Shown here one piece after another: positions 38,772 to 46,957 of a DNA stretch of 64,000 nt (position 1 is its first letter; each line of letters starts with the position of its first letter). Where the stretch lies: contig NZ_QPEP01000010.1 of assembly GCF_003577475.1 (NCBI RefSeq), positions 120,114-184,113 of the forward strand, in the 5' to 3' direction. The DNA comes from Salinibius halmophilus. Lineage in GTDB: Bacteria; Pseudomonadota; Gammaproteobacteria; Pseudomonadales; Natronospirillaceae. A model generated the notes under the pieces. It did not search any database. It was not told where the DNA came from and saw nothing but the letters and a program-made list of their open reading frames with translations. The position numbers and the translations under genes were made by a program.

Positions 38772-38793
38772 TATATCAAAAAATTTTGATATA
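38772..38793. promoter_or_regulatory. AT-rich inverted repeat between metH and TSUP gene
   Basis: TATATCAAAA and TTTTGATATA are separated by AA, making a 22-bp operator-like palindrome in the 165-nt divergent gap. ArsR-family methionine-cycle regulators use AT-rich inverted repeats near metH in other proteobacteria, but I cannot recall the exact consensus, so the regulator is unknown. Confidence 0.6.
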
Positions 38794-38827
38794 AAGTAGC
38801 GCCCTCGCTGACATCATAGGTAATGCT

Positions 38828-39550
38828 TTGCTATTTGAATGGTTCATCGCGCTCGTTGTAATTGTATTGTCATCAGTTGTACAAACCGCGGTTGGTTTTG
38901 GTTTGGCCATTATTGCTGTACCCATTCTAGTACTGATCGACCCAAATATGGTGCCTGCGCCAATTGTTATCGTGGCGTTTTTTCAACTTTGGCTAAATTT
39001 GTACGCCCACCGCGCACATGTGAACTGGAAACCACTGCTGTGGGCATTTGTAGGCAGAGTTCCGGGCACTGTTGCTGCCGTGCTGGCATTGCGACTAACT
39101 GGCGAGGCCGGATTGCAATGGTTTATTGGTTTAGCGGTATTGATGGCAGTGATTATTAGCTTGTCTAAATGGAGGCTGGCGCTCAACCGTCGTAATCACT
39201 TTTTTGCTGGTATGGCCTCTGGTTTTACTGGTACCACCAGTGCCATTGGCGGCCCGCCGATTGCGCTCCTATACCAGCATCAAACCGGTGATACGGTGCG
39301 AGCTAACTTGTCGGCCTATTTTATCGTTGGCTCGGTGATGTCAATCATTGGTATGGGGGCAGGGGGCTTGTTAACCATGCAAAGCTGGCTTTATGCTGGG
39401 GCATTTCTAATACCTACTTTTGTTGGTGTGTGGATTGGCTTGCGAGTGAAGCACCTGCTAAAACCCACATTTATGCGCCCCGCCATGCTGATACTTTGCG
39501 GCACCTGTGCTGTGGTAGTATTAGCACAGGCGGTTAGGTTGACGTTTTAA
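38828..39550 (+). CDS. TSUP (TauE/SafE) family membrane transporter
   Basis: A 240-residue membrane protein with about eight hydrophobic helices, of the TSUP family linked to export or uptake of sulfite, sulfonates and related anions. Recognised segments are VGFGLAIIAVPILVLIDP near residue 22 and the paired GFTGTTSAIGGPPIALLYQHQ near residue 140. No ATG is in frame near the start, so a TTG at 38828 preceded by AGG is used. Its divergent neighbour is metH, and the shared palindrome suggests common control with sulfur metabolism, which is inference. Confidence 0.85.
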   Translation: MLFEWFIALVVIVLSSVVQTAVGFGLAIIAVPILVLIDPNMVPAPIVIVAFFQLWLNLYAHRAHVNWKPLLWAFVGRVPGTVAAVLALRLTGEAGLQWFIGLAVLMAVIISLSKWRLALNRRNHFFAGMASGFTGTTSAIGGPPIALLYQHQTGDTVRANLSAYFIVGSVMSIIGMGAGGLLTMQSWLYAGAFLIPTFVGVWIGLRVKHLLKPTFMRPAMLILCGTCAVVVLAQAVRLTF

Positions 39551-39643
39551 ATGCTCATCAAACCGACGCGTTTTGAAAGACTACCTCGTCATGCCTGAGT
39601 GCTTTTATCGGGCATCTAGCTGCGGGACAAGAATATGCGCAAA

Positions 39644-39676
39644 CTAGACTCCCGCTAACTGCACGCGGGAGTGACG
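39644..39676. repeat. Dispersed CTAGACTCCCGC palindrome
   Basis: ACTCCCGC and GCGGGAGT face each other around 9-11 nt, preceded by CTAG and followed by GACGA. A shorter version lies at 33361-33390. It looks like a member of an intergenic palindromic repeat family. The rest of the 240-nt gap before nfuA shows no gene. Confidence 0.6.
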
Positions 39677-39790
39677 ACTGCCTCCTCACACTGGGCAGAT
39701 TCATCCAAACATACCTGACCAAAATAGTCTGGTATTCCACTTTCCAACGTATTGCCGTACAATAAGTTCAAATTTGAGGGCAGGATTACG

Positions 39791-40378
39791 ATGGATATTC
39801 AATTAACCATTACCCCAGCGGCACATGACTTTTTGGCCGACTTATTAAGCAAGCAAGGTACCGAAGGCACCAATGTTCGAATGTTTGTTACCCAGCCAGG
39901 TACAAAATACGCAGAAACATGCCTTGCTTACGCGCGTCCAGGTGAAGAAAAAGCCGAAGACGAAATTATTGAGTTAGAAAAATTCAAAGTATTTCTAGAA
40001 AAGGCTAGCTTGCCGTACCTAGATGAAGCGGTGGTGGATTATCAAACCGAGAAGGTGGGTGGCCAGCTAACGATTAAAGCGCCCAACGCCAAGCTGCCGA
40101 AGGTAAATGAAAATAGCCCCCTAGATGAGCGTATTAACTATGTGCTAGTGACTGAAATTAACCCAGGCTTGGCAGCACATGGTGGTGAAGTGTCGTTGGT
40201 AGAAATTACTGAAGATAATTTTGCCGTTCTACGCTTTGGCGGCGGTTGCCAAGGGTGCTCAGCGGTAGACCTTACACTAAAAGAAGGCGTAGAAAAGTCG
40301 TTGATGCAGCAAATACCAGAGATTGCTGGGGTGCGCGATGTAACCGACCACAGCAACACCGAAAACGCATATATGTAG
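39791..40378 (+). CDS. nfuA: Iron-sulfur biogenesis protein NfuA
   Basis: A 195-residue iron-sulfur carrier that repairs or delivers [4Fe-4S] clusters to targets. The N-terminal half is the degenerate A-type domain, and the C-terminal half is the NifU-like domain with the CxxC pair in [21 protein letters not shown] near residue 150. ATG 39791 has AGGA at good spacing (AGGATTACG); the upstream residues of the long frame are not family-like. It is followed by a terminator and stands alone. Confidence 0.95.
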   Translation: MDIQLTITPAAHDFLADLLSKQGTEGTNVRMFVTQPGTKYAETCLAYARPGEEKAEDEIIELEKFKVFLEKASLPYLDEAVVDYQTEKVGGQLTIKAPNAKLPKVNENSPLDERINYVLVTEINPGLAAHGGEVSLVEITEDNFAVLRFGGGCQGCSAVDLTLKEGVEKSLMQQIPEIAGVRDVTDHSNTENAYM

Positions 40379-40412
40379 AGCTGATCACTTAGATAATTCA
40401 GCTAGCAGAGCC

Positions 40413-40444
40413 AAGCCGTGAGCTATCTTACTCGCGGCTTTTTT
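40413..40444 (+). terminator. Rho-independent terminator after nfuA
   Basis: AAGCCGTGAG and CTCGCGGCTT form a stem with one G-T pair around an 8-nt loop, followed by six T. It lies 35 nt after the nfuA stop. Confidence 0.85.
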
Positions 40445-40569
40445 GTGTCAAAAATTTGTGATTTTGTAACTCACCTGCCTTTTAGTGTGAACTAAATCAC
40501 GTTTTGGTGTCTACTTACGATAACAGTGTTCAACCCATCAAGGAGGGGTGGTCTGCAATTGAGGTTGGC

Positions 40570-41886
40570 GTGAGAGAGAGAAACCACTTTATTATCGAGC
40601 TAGTTGTATTGTTAGTGATGATGGCACTAACTGTATTTGTACTTTGGGCGCAGTATGTTGGTTTGCAGCAAACACTAGATATCACTAATGATGACCGTTT
40701 CGAATTAGCCGCCAGCGATGACCGAAGCCAAGGTGGTGCGTCAGTTGGTACATTGATCGACAATGGTGATCAGCATATTTTGCGCTGCCAAATCGAGCGT
40801 TCGGCCTATCAATGGCCTTATTGCACACTTGAGTTTCGCGTGCTTGAAGAGGTAGTCGGTGCCCCGGGTATAGATTTTAATCTATATGACTCCGTAACCG
40901 TGGCGGCTTATTACGATGAAGACAACCCACGCTCGAAGAATGCTTCGCTTCGCTTTCAGTTGCGTAACTTCAATCCTGCCTATTCAAACCTAGAAGAAAA
41001 CCCAGACAGCTTAAAATATAGTGGCATAGAGTACCGGCCTGATGGCAAAGCGACTGAAATTTCCATGGACAACATCAATGTATACAGTTGGTGGATTGCC
41101 TCGCATTCGCACTTGCCTATTTCACTTCAGTCGGCAGAGTTTCAAGACATTCGCAAAATTGAATTTGCCACAGGCAACTTTATGCGCCGCGCCACGCACG
41201 ACATCATCATTGATCATATTACCTTCTCTGGCCCCTTGTTTGATTCCAAACTGGTAAACCGAGCACTGCTGTACTCGTGGCTTGTGGTCGTGGTGCTACT
41301 GATTGCAGCGCGGCTTTGGAATGTGCGAGTTATGCTGAGCCTAGCCAATGCCCGCCAAAACGAGCTGTCGACGATCAACTCGCTGCTAAGCGTTAAAAAA
41401 GACGAACTTGAGCAAATCGCTCAACGTGACCCATTAACCGGTGCACTCAATCGTGGTGGCCTCGAATCCTTGTTTGATAATCGCTTAAACCCCAAAAAGG
41501 TTGCACTTAGTGCCATATTTATCGACGTTGATCACTTTAAGCGAATTAACGATAACTATGGACATGCCGTTGGTGATGCTGTGCTGAAAGACTTGTCAAG
41601 TGTGGTGAGCAGTATGACACGCGACACTGACCTGTTTGCCCGCTGGGGTGGTGAGGAATTTGTGTTGATTTGCCCGAATACTGAGCTTGCCAATGCAGCA
41701 ATGCTTGCTGAAAAAGTGCGAGCGGCACTCGAGGGTCATACTTGGCCGGCGGATATCAAGCTGACCGCCAGCTTTGGGGTGGCACAAATGAATGACGAAA
41801 GCTTCGACGCCTTTTTAGCGCGAGCAGACAAGGCGCTGTATCAGTCGAAAGAACAAGGCCGCAACAGGGTAACAATTGCCAGCTAG
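40570..41886 (+). CDS. Diguanylate cyclase with novel periplasmic domain (copy 1)
   Basis: About 438 residues: one transmembrane helix (IIELVVLLVMMALTVFVLWAQ), a periplasmic domain of about 215 residues, a second helix (LLYSWLVVVVLLIAARLW), then a coiled linker and a GGDEF domain. The active site reads RWGGEEF near residue 365, with RDTD five residues ahead as an RxxD inhibitory site, so it should make and be inhibited by c-di-GMP. The GTG at 40570 aligns with the start of the downstream paralog. The periplasmic part is β-rich (LRFQLRNFNPAYSNLE, IEYRP, VYSWWIASH). No family is recognised for it. Confidence 0.9.
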   Translation: MRERNHFIIELVVLLVMMALTVFVLWAQYVGLQQTLDITNDDRFELAASDDRSQGGASVGTLIDNGDQHILRCQIERSAYQWPYCTLEFRVLEEVVGAPGIDFNLYDSVTVAAYYDEDNPRSKNASLRFQLRNFNPAYSNLEENPDSLKYSGIEYRPDGKATEISMDNINVYSWWIASHSHLPISLQSAEFQDIRKIEFATGNFMRRATHDIIIDHITFSGPLFDSKLVNRALLYSWLVVVVLLIAARLWNVRVMLSLANARQNELSTINSLLSVKKDELEQIAQRDPLTGALNRGGLESLFDNRLNPKKVALSAIFIDVDHFKRINDNYGHAVGDAVLKDLSSVVSSMTRDTDLFARWGGEEFVLICPNTELANAAMLAEKVRAALEGHTWPADIKLTASFGVAQMNDESFDAFLARADKALYQSKEQGRNRVTIAS

Positions 41887-41996
41887 TGCTAGAACGTCGA
41901 CTATACTACAGAAACCAGTAATGTTGTTTGCGCTAAAATAATAACGGTGTTAGAAAGGTGAGGAGAGCCTGAAGCGCTGTTCAATTGGAGACCTAG

Positions 41997-43325
41997 GTGT
42001 CGGAAAAATTCCAATACATGTTCGAAATATTGGTTGTGCTGTTGCTTATTTTGGCAACAGCCTTTGTGCTGTGGGCGCAACGCGTAGGGTTAACAACCAG
42101 CATTGAAGTATTGAGTGATGACCGATTTATCGCCACCCCGCTAGATGACCGAGCTAATGAGGGTAAGTCGGTTGCGACACTGCGTAAAGAAGGTGATTCG
42201 CTGATCGTGGAGTGTGAAATCGTTCGCTCCACCTACCAATGGCCATATTGTGAAGCAAAGTTTAACGTTGACCCGGAAGTTAACGGCAAACCAGGCATTG
42301 ATTTTTCGAACTTTCAGCGTGTTGAAATTACCGCTTATTACAACGAAACCGACGAGCTAAACCGTAGTACCAACTCCACAGTGCGCTTTCAAATGCGCAA
42401 CTTTAATCCGATTTATTCCGATTTAGAAATCGACTCCGATAGCCTAAAGTACAACGGCATTGAGTACCGCCCTGAAGGTAAAAAAACCGTCATCCCGATG
42501 GATTCGTTAAACGTATATAGCTGGTGGATTGCTGCCCATCCAGACTTGCCGATTGAACTTCAAGAAGCTGAATTTGATGACGTTTGGGTGCTTGAGCTGG
42601 CAACGGGTAACAATATGCGCGCCGGAAAGCATGAAATTGTTATCGAGAAAATTGAGTTTATTGGCCCACTGTTCAACTCGGTGATTGTTAACCGAGTGCT
42701 GCTGTACAATTGGGTAGGTGTCATCGCCTTCTTATTGTTGGTTCGCATACTTACCGCCACCCGCCATTTACAAGTTGCCAAACTGCGCGAAGCAGAGCTC
42801 AAATCTATTAACCGCTTACTCAATGTAAAAAAAGAAGAGCTCGAGAAAAAGGCAACCCGCGACCCACTAACTGGTGCGTTGAATCGCAATGGCCTCGAAA
42901 GTTTCTTGTTGGGCGACCTAAACAACGAGCAAATATGTGTGTCGGTGATCTTTATGGATATCGACCACTTCAAGCGCATAAACGACACCTACGGGCACGG
43001 TTTTGGCGATGAAGTACTACGCCGTTTTGTTGATGTGGTCACTAACAATACTCGCGGTGGTGACTTGCTGGCGCGTTGGGGTGGTGAAGAGTTTGTACTG
43101 CTGCTGCCAAATACGAACCTAAGCAAAGCCACTGAAATAGCAGAAAAACTCAGGCGCGCCATCGCCGATAAGCCACTTATGGATGAAGTGAATGTGACGT
43201 CTAGCTTTGGCGTAGCCGAACTTAAAGAAGAAACTTTCGAAAGCTTCTTTAAGCGTGCAGATGATGCACTATATCGCTCGAAAGAAACCGGCCGCAATAA
43301 GGTTTCCGTTGCCGCTAACGGCTAG
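41997..43325 (+). CDS. Diguanylate cyclase with novel periplasmic domain (copy 2)
   Basis: A 442-residue paralog of the preceding gene, with the same plan: helix, periplasmic domain, helix (LLYNWVGVIAFLLLVRIL), coiled linker, GGDEF. The GGDEF site reads RWGGEEF near residue 370; the preceding I-site position reads RGGD, which also fits RxxD. The periplasmic domains match in segments such as RSTYQWPYCEAKF, VRFQMRNFNPIYSDLE and YNGIEYRPEGK. It begins with a GTG at 41997 after GGAG. The gap of 110 nt could hold its own promoter. Two copies that differ mostly in the sensor half suggest related but distinct ligands. Confidence 0.9.
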   Translation: MSEKFQYMFEILVVLLLILATAFVLWAQRVGLTTSIEVLSDDRFIATPLDDRANEGKSVATLRKEGDSLIVECEIVRSTYQWPYCEAKFNVDPEVNGKPGIDFSNFQRVEITAYYNETDELNRSTNSTVRFQMRNFNPIYSDLEIDSDSLKYNGIEYRPEGKKTVIPMDSLNVYSWWIAAHPDLPIELQEAEFDDVWVLELATGNNMRAGKHEIVIEKIEFIGPLFNSVIVNRVLLYNWVGVIAFLLLVRILTATRHLQVAKLREAELKSINRLLNVKKEELEKKATRDPLTGALNRNGLESFLLGDLNNEQICVSVIFMDIDHFKRINDTYGHGFGDEVLRRFVDVVTNNTRGGDLLARWGGEEFVLLLPNTNLSKATEIAEKLRRAIADKPLMDEVNVTSSFGVAELKEETFESFFKRADDALYRSKETGRNKVSVAANG

Positions 43326-43884
43326 CCGATTTAAGCACTTCGTAAGCTTGCTGAATTTTATTAAACTGCTCAGCGTTACCACCCTTATCTGGGTGGTGCT
43401 GATTAGCTAGCGTTCGATACTGGCGTTTGACCGTTTGCATATCGGCTTCGTTCGCCACCCCTAATACCCGTTTTGCCTTGGCGATATCATTGTTATGATA
43501 ACGTTGCCACTGGGCGAAAAAGCCCTCTAACATGGCGGCGACGGAGTCTGGCGTTTCAGCTGTTAGGTTATTGGCATTCATGTAATAACTGGCAAGGCCA
43601 TCCATGCGACTGACCTTGGTGCTGGCGTCGCTGGCTGGGTGTAGGCGAACATACAACAAACCAAGCTCTAGCTCATAGTCGCCTGCTAACTGTTCGCGCA
43701 AATGGTACAACGCATTGCGCATTTCAAAATGCTGCTGAAACAGTTCGAAGGAAGAGTTGATTGCGACGCTCGCATCTTGTTCCTTATGCCAAGCGCGCAA
43801 TAAATCGAGTTCAGTTAGGGTAAGTGGATTGGCTTGCAACTGCTTAAAAAGCCAATCTATCAGTTGCCGGTTGGGCAGGGTCAT
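43315..43884 (-). CDS. DnaJ-domain co-chaperone-like protein
   Basis: A 189-residue protein with a DnaJ domain at the C-terminus and a helical N-terminal part resembling the DnaJ-related (PF12339-type) domain. The J-domain has the HPD motif in NQHHPDKGGNAEQFNK, with the surrounding VLGVANEADMQTVKRQYRTLA. It should stimulate an Hsp70 such as DnaK. Its stop overlaps the diguanylate cyclase gene by 11 bp convergently; its start overlaps the YeaD gene (ATGA). Confidence 0.85.
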   Translation of the reverse strand: MTLPNRQLIDWLFKQLQANPLTLTELDLLRAWHKEQDASVAINSSFELFQQHFEMRNALYHLREQLAGDYELELGLLYVRLHPASDASTKVSRMDGLASYYMNANNLTAETPDSVAAMLEGFFAQWQRYHNNDIAKAKRVLGVANEADMQTVKRQYRTLANQHHPDKGGNAEQFNKIQQAYEVLKSASR

Positions 43885-44732
43885 AACACCTCTATGTGGG
43901 CTGCAATACTATGAGTAGACCCAGAGGCTAGCATAATCTCATCGGCCAATGCATTGGCCGTTTCAACACATAACATTTGCTGATAGTCGCTTTCTTGCAT
44001 ACCACTCAAACCACTGGCAATATCGCGCCAAGGGTTCCACACCACCACCGCACCCGTATTACGATGGCGCACTAGAATTTTGCGCTCGCCGTCATCAATT
44101 TCTGTATTGGCATTATTGGCATAATAAACGCGGTCGGTTTCACCATTAAAGGTAATGGCCTCGCCGCTGGCCGCCTGGCGCTCACCTTTTTCAACATAAT
44201 CAGCATGCTCAAGGCCGGTTACCTTGGTGTTATGAATATCTGCCACATTAAAATAGGTATGCAATGCTTGTGTAACAGGCAGCGGTTGCTCGCCAGCATT
44301 GGTGGTATCTAGCTTAATTTCCAAGGTTTTGCCGAACACCACAGTCAGCTTTGCTAGCGCGTCGTGAGGGTAGCCTGGTGTTTTGGCTGAGTTGTCTAGC
44401 ACCATGGTGACCACAACAGCATCGATATCGCTGCTCACATTGGCCAGTTGCCAAGCTTGGTTGCGGGCGTAACCGTGGCTGTTTAACCCTTCAATTTTGC
44501 TGGCGCCAAACCAAGGCCAGCAAATAGGAATGCCACCGCGAATTGCGCTGTTTGTTGGGTATTCCACCTTTTCCGACAAAAAGATTACCGGCTTTTCGCC
44601 CGTGGGTTGCCAATGCGTGATGTGCGCCCCATGTAAGAACATGGTAGCTTGGCAACTAGGGTGACTAATTTGCAAAAACTGCTGGCCGCTTGCTAGCTGT
44701 TCAAGGGTAACGCCTTCGGGCATGCTGGTCAT
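43881..44732 (-). CDS. yeaD: D-hexose-6-phosphate mutarotase (YeaD family)
   Basis: A 283-residue aldose 1-epimerase-like protein of the YeaD family, which interconverts anomers of hexose 6-phosphates. Family segments are RGGIPICWPWFG near residue 65 and ALHTYFNVADI near residue 155, with the C-terminal VVWNPW. ATG 44732 has AAGGA at good spacing. It is translationally coupled to the DnaJ-domain gene (ATGA overlap). Its divergent neighbour is nadK. Confidence 0.9.
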   Translation of the reverse strand: MTSMPEGVTLEQLASGQQFLQISHPSCQATMFLHGAHITHWQPTGEKPVIFLSEKVEYPTNSAIRGGIPICWPWFGASKIEGLNSHGYARNQAWQLANVSSDIDAVVVTMVLDNSAKTPGYPHDALAKLTVVFGKTLEIKLDTTNAGEQPLPVTQALHTYFNVADIHNTKVTGLEHADYVEKGERQAASGEAITFNGETDRVYYANNANTEIDDGERKILVRHRNTGAVVVWNPWRDIASGLSGMQESDYQQMLCVETANALADEIMLASGSTHSIAAHIEVL

Positions 44733-44875
44733 GGTGAAGTCCTTTGCGGTAAAACACAATTTGGCGAAGCGTAGCGCGAATACGTTTGATAAGCTACGGC
44801 CTAAACTATAAAGCTAGCCACTGCAGCGAAAAAGTAGAAATAAAAAATGAGCAGAATCAACTTAGGCCACAATTT

Positions 44876-45757
44876 ATGACAGAGTTTCAACGCATAGGAA
44901 TTGTTGGCCGCCCGGGAAGTGAGTCGGTTAAAGCTAGTACCCGCCGCTTGGCAGGGCTATTGCGCGAGCTACAAAAAGACGCCGCCATAGAGGCTAACTA
45001 TGCCGATGAAGTAAAAGATATTGGCTTGCCAACCAAAACCATACACGAACTAGGCGAATGGGCGGACCTAGTAATTGTGGTGGGTGGCGATGGCACCTTG
45101 TTGGGTGCCGCACGCGAGATATGTGCCTTTGAAGTGCCAATTTTAGGCATTAACCGTGGCCGGTTAGGGTTTTTAACCGACATCATGCCTGATGACATGG
45201 AACGCCATGTGAAAGCCGTATTGGCAGGGCAGTACGTGAAAGAAGATCGTTTTTTACTGCAAGCCAGCATTGAACGTGACGGTAAAGAAATTGCCGCTGG
45301 CACGGCAATGAACGACGTAGTGCTCCATCCAGGCCAAGCCATTCGGATGATTTCCTTTGAGCTGTCTATCGACGAGCAGTTTGTTTACTCACAGCGCTCA
45401 GACGGCCTGATTGTTAGCACGCCAACTGGCTCAACTGCGTATGCGTTAAGTGCTGGTGGGCCGATTATGCACCCAAAACTAGACGCCCTAGTATTGGTAC
45501 CCATGTTCCCGCACGCGCTATCAAGCAGGCCATTAGTTGTGGCCGGTGATGCCCAGGTTTGCATAAAAATCGGTGAAGACAACACCCTAGAGCCCATGCT
45601 GAGCTGTGATGCGCAAACCTCGGTGCAAACCCGGCTTGGCGATATGGTATGTATAAAAAAACTGCCACACCGGCTACACCTATTGCACCCAACCAGTCAT
45701 AACTACTACGCCATTTGTCGTAACAAACTAGGCTGGGGCAAAAAACTAGTCGATTAA
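44876..45757 (+). CDS. nadK: NAD kinase
   Basis: A 293-residue NAD kinase that makes NADP from NAD and ATP. The GGDGTLLGAAREI motif is near residue 70, followed by NRGRLGFLTDI and the NDVVLHPG segment; the STPTGSTAYALSAGGPI motif is near residue 185. ATG 44876 begins MTEFQRIGIVGRPGS, the usual start; the longer frame from 44786 adds unrelated residues. It heads a conserved run: nadK, yeaC, DUF2797, pepN. Confidence 0.96.
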   Translation: MTEFQRIGIVGRPGSESVKASTRRLAGLLRELQKDAAIEANYADEVKDIGLPTKTIHELGEWADLVIVVGGDGTLLGAAREICAFEVPILGINRGRLGFLTDIMPDDMERHVKAVLAGQYVKEDRFLLQASIERDGKEIAAGTAMNDVVLHPGQAIRMISFELSIDEQFVYSQRSDGLIVSTPTGSTAYALSAGGPIMHPKLDALVLVPMFPHALSSRPLVVAGDAQVCIKIGEDNTLEPMLSCDAQTSVQTRLGDMVCIKKLPHRLHLLHPTSHNYYAICRNKLGWGKKLVD

Positions 45758-45777
45758 CACAACAACCAACCAGGTCG

Positions 45778-45813
45778 GTCTGTAAATCGTCTGCGCAGCA
45801 GATGGTTGCAGAC
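45778..45813. repeat. Imperfect palindrome between nadK and yeaC
   Basis: GTCTGTAAATCGTCTGC faces GCAGATGGTTGCAGAC. The outer arms (GTCTGTAAAT, TTGCAGACA) are the same as in the hairpin at 4365-4398, far away, so this is probably a dispersed repeat. Confidence 0.6.
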
Positions 45814-45844
45814 ATACCCAATGCAAAACAACGAGCAGACAATT

Positions 45845-46117
45845 ATGAGCAACGACACCCAAGGCTATGATGAGGTACTGGCAAGCCTCACACCGGAAAT
45901 GATTGACCGCTTTCGCACCGCCCTCGAACTTGGCAAATGGCCAGATGGGCGCGTGTTAACAAAAGAACAAAAAGCAACCACACTGCAAGCTGTAATGGTG
46001 TGGGAAGCCAATAACCTGCCCGAAGCCGAGCGCACGGGCTACATTGAGCGCAACGCCTGCCAAAGCAACAAAGGCGAAGAAGACACGGTTAACATCTCAG
46101 ATTTACTAGGCGGATAA
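45845..46117 (+). CDS. yeaC: DUF1315 family protein YeaC
   Basis: A 90-residue protein, the exact length of Escherichia coli YeaC, starting at ATG 45845 (MSNDTQGYDEV). Family segments are LTPEMIDRFRTALELGKWPDGR and QKATTLQAVMVWE. Its function is unknown; many relatives are linked to pepN and nadK as here. It ends 3 nt before the DUF2797 gene. Confidence 0.9.
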   Translation: MSNDTQGYDEVLASLTPEMIDRFRTALELGKWPDGRVLTKEQKATTLQAVMVWEANNLPEAERTGYIERNACQSNKGEEDTVNISDLLGG

Positions 46118-46120
46118 CAC

Positions 46121-46957
46121 ATGCCAGCAGTCACCACAGGCACCCTAGAAAAAATGCAGGTACGCGACACCTCGCCACTTGAATACGAACTAGTAATTGG
46201 CGAGCAAACGCTACCGCTTAACCCGCTCATTGGTCAGCGCATCACATTGTCGTTCTCGGGTGACATTTACTGCCTACACTGCGGTAAGAAAACCAAAAAG
46301 AGCTATGGTCAAGGTTATTGCTACGACCACTTTATGAGCCTTGCGCAAAACGACAGCTGCATGATGAGCCCAGAAAAATGCCACTGGGACCAAGGCACCT
46401 GTCGTGAACCAGACTTCGGCGAGCGGGTATGTAACCAAACGCACTACGTGTATCTAGCTAACGCCTCGGGCGTAAAAGTAGGCATTACTCGTGGCACGCA
46501 AATCCCTACGCGTTGGCACGACCAAGGTGCCAAGCAGGGCATGCTGATTGCCCGCGTGGCCACCCGCAAGTTAGCCGGTGAGCTAGAAACCCTATTCAAA
46601 AGTGCTGTGGCCGATAAAACCAACTGGCGCAAGCTAGTAAAAGGAGACGCGCAAGAGATTGACCTAGCGGCTGAGCGTGACCGCTTAATTAGCGAGCTAG
46701 GCGAAGAATTGACCAACTTTGTTGAGAAACACCAAGGCAGAGTAGAGATGATTGCTCATGCCGACGTACATCAATTTAATTACCCGGTACAAACGTATCC
46801 TGATGTAACGCAAAGTTTAGCTGCCGACAAAACGCCAGAAATTTCAGGGCGCTTACTTGGCATCAAAGGTCAATATTTGTTACTAGACTGTGGTGTGATT
46901 AATATTCGCCGCCATAGCGGCTATGAACTTCATTTTGTACATCAGGAGGGCGCATGA
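46121..46957 (+). CDS. DUF2797 family protein
   Basis: A 278-residue DUF2797 protein. The N-terminal part has a zinc-binding cysteine cluster (YCLHCGKKTKKSYGQGYCYD and CHWDQGTCREPDFGERVC). The middle has a GIY-YIG-like segment, YVYLANASGVKVGITRG, followed by IPTRWHDQGA; whether it cuts nucleic acid is unknown. It overlaps pepN by 4 nt (ATGA), which points to one operon. Confidence 0.85.
   Translation: MPAVTTGTLEKMQVRDTSPLEYELVIGEQTLPLNPLIGQRITLSFSGDIYCLHCGKKTKKSYGQGYCYDHFMSLAQNDSCMMSPEKCHWDQGTCREPDFGERVCNQTHYVYLANASGVKVGITRGTQIPTRWHDQGAKQGMLIARVATRKLAGELETLFKSAVADKTNWRKLVKGDAQEIDLAAERDRLISELGEELTNFVEKHQGRVEMIAHADVHQFNYPVQTYPDVTQSLAADKTPEISGRLLGIKGQYLLLDCGVINIRRHSGYELHFVHQEGA

Noticed and set aside
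38663..38827. Possible SAH or SAM riboswitch upstream of metH
   Set aside because: The sequence does not show the conserved core or pairing of those riboswitches as I remember them; only the AT-rich palindrome stands out.
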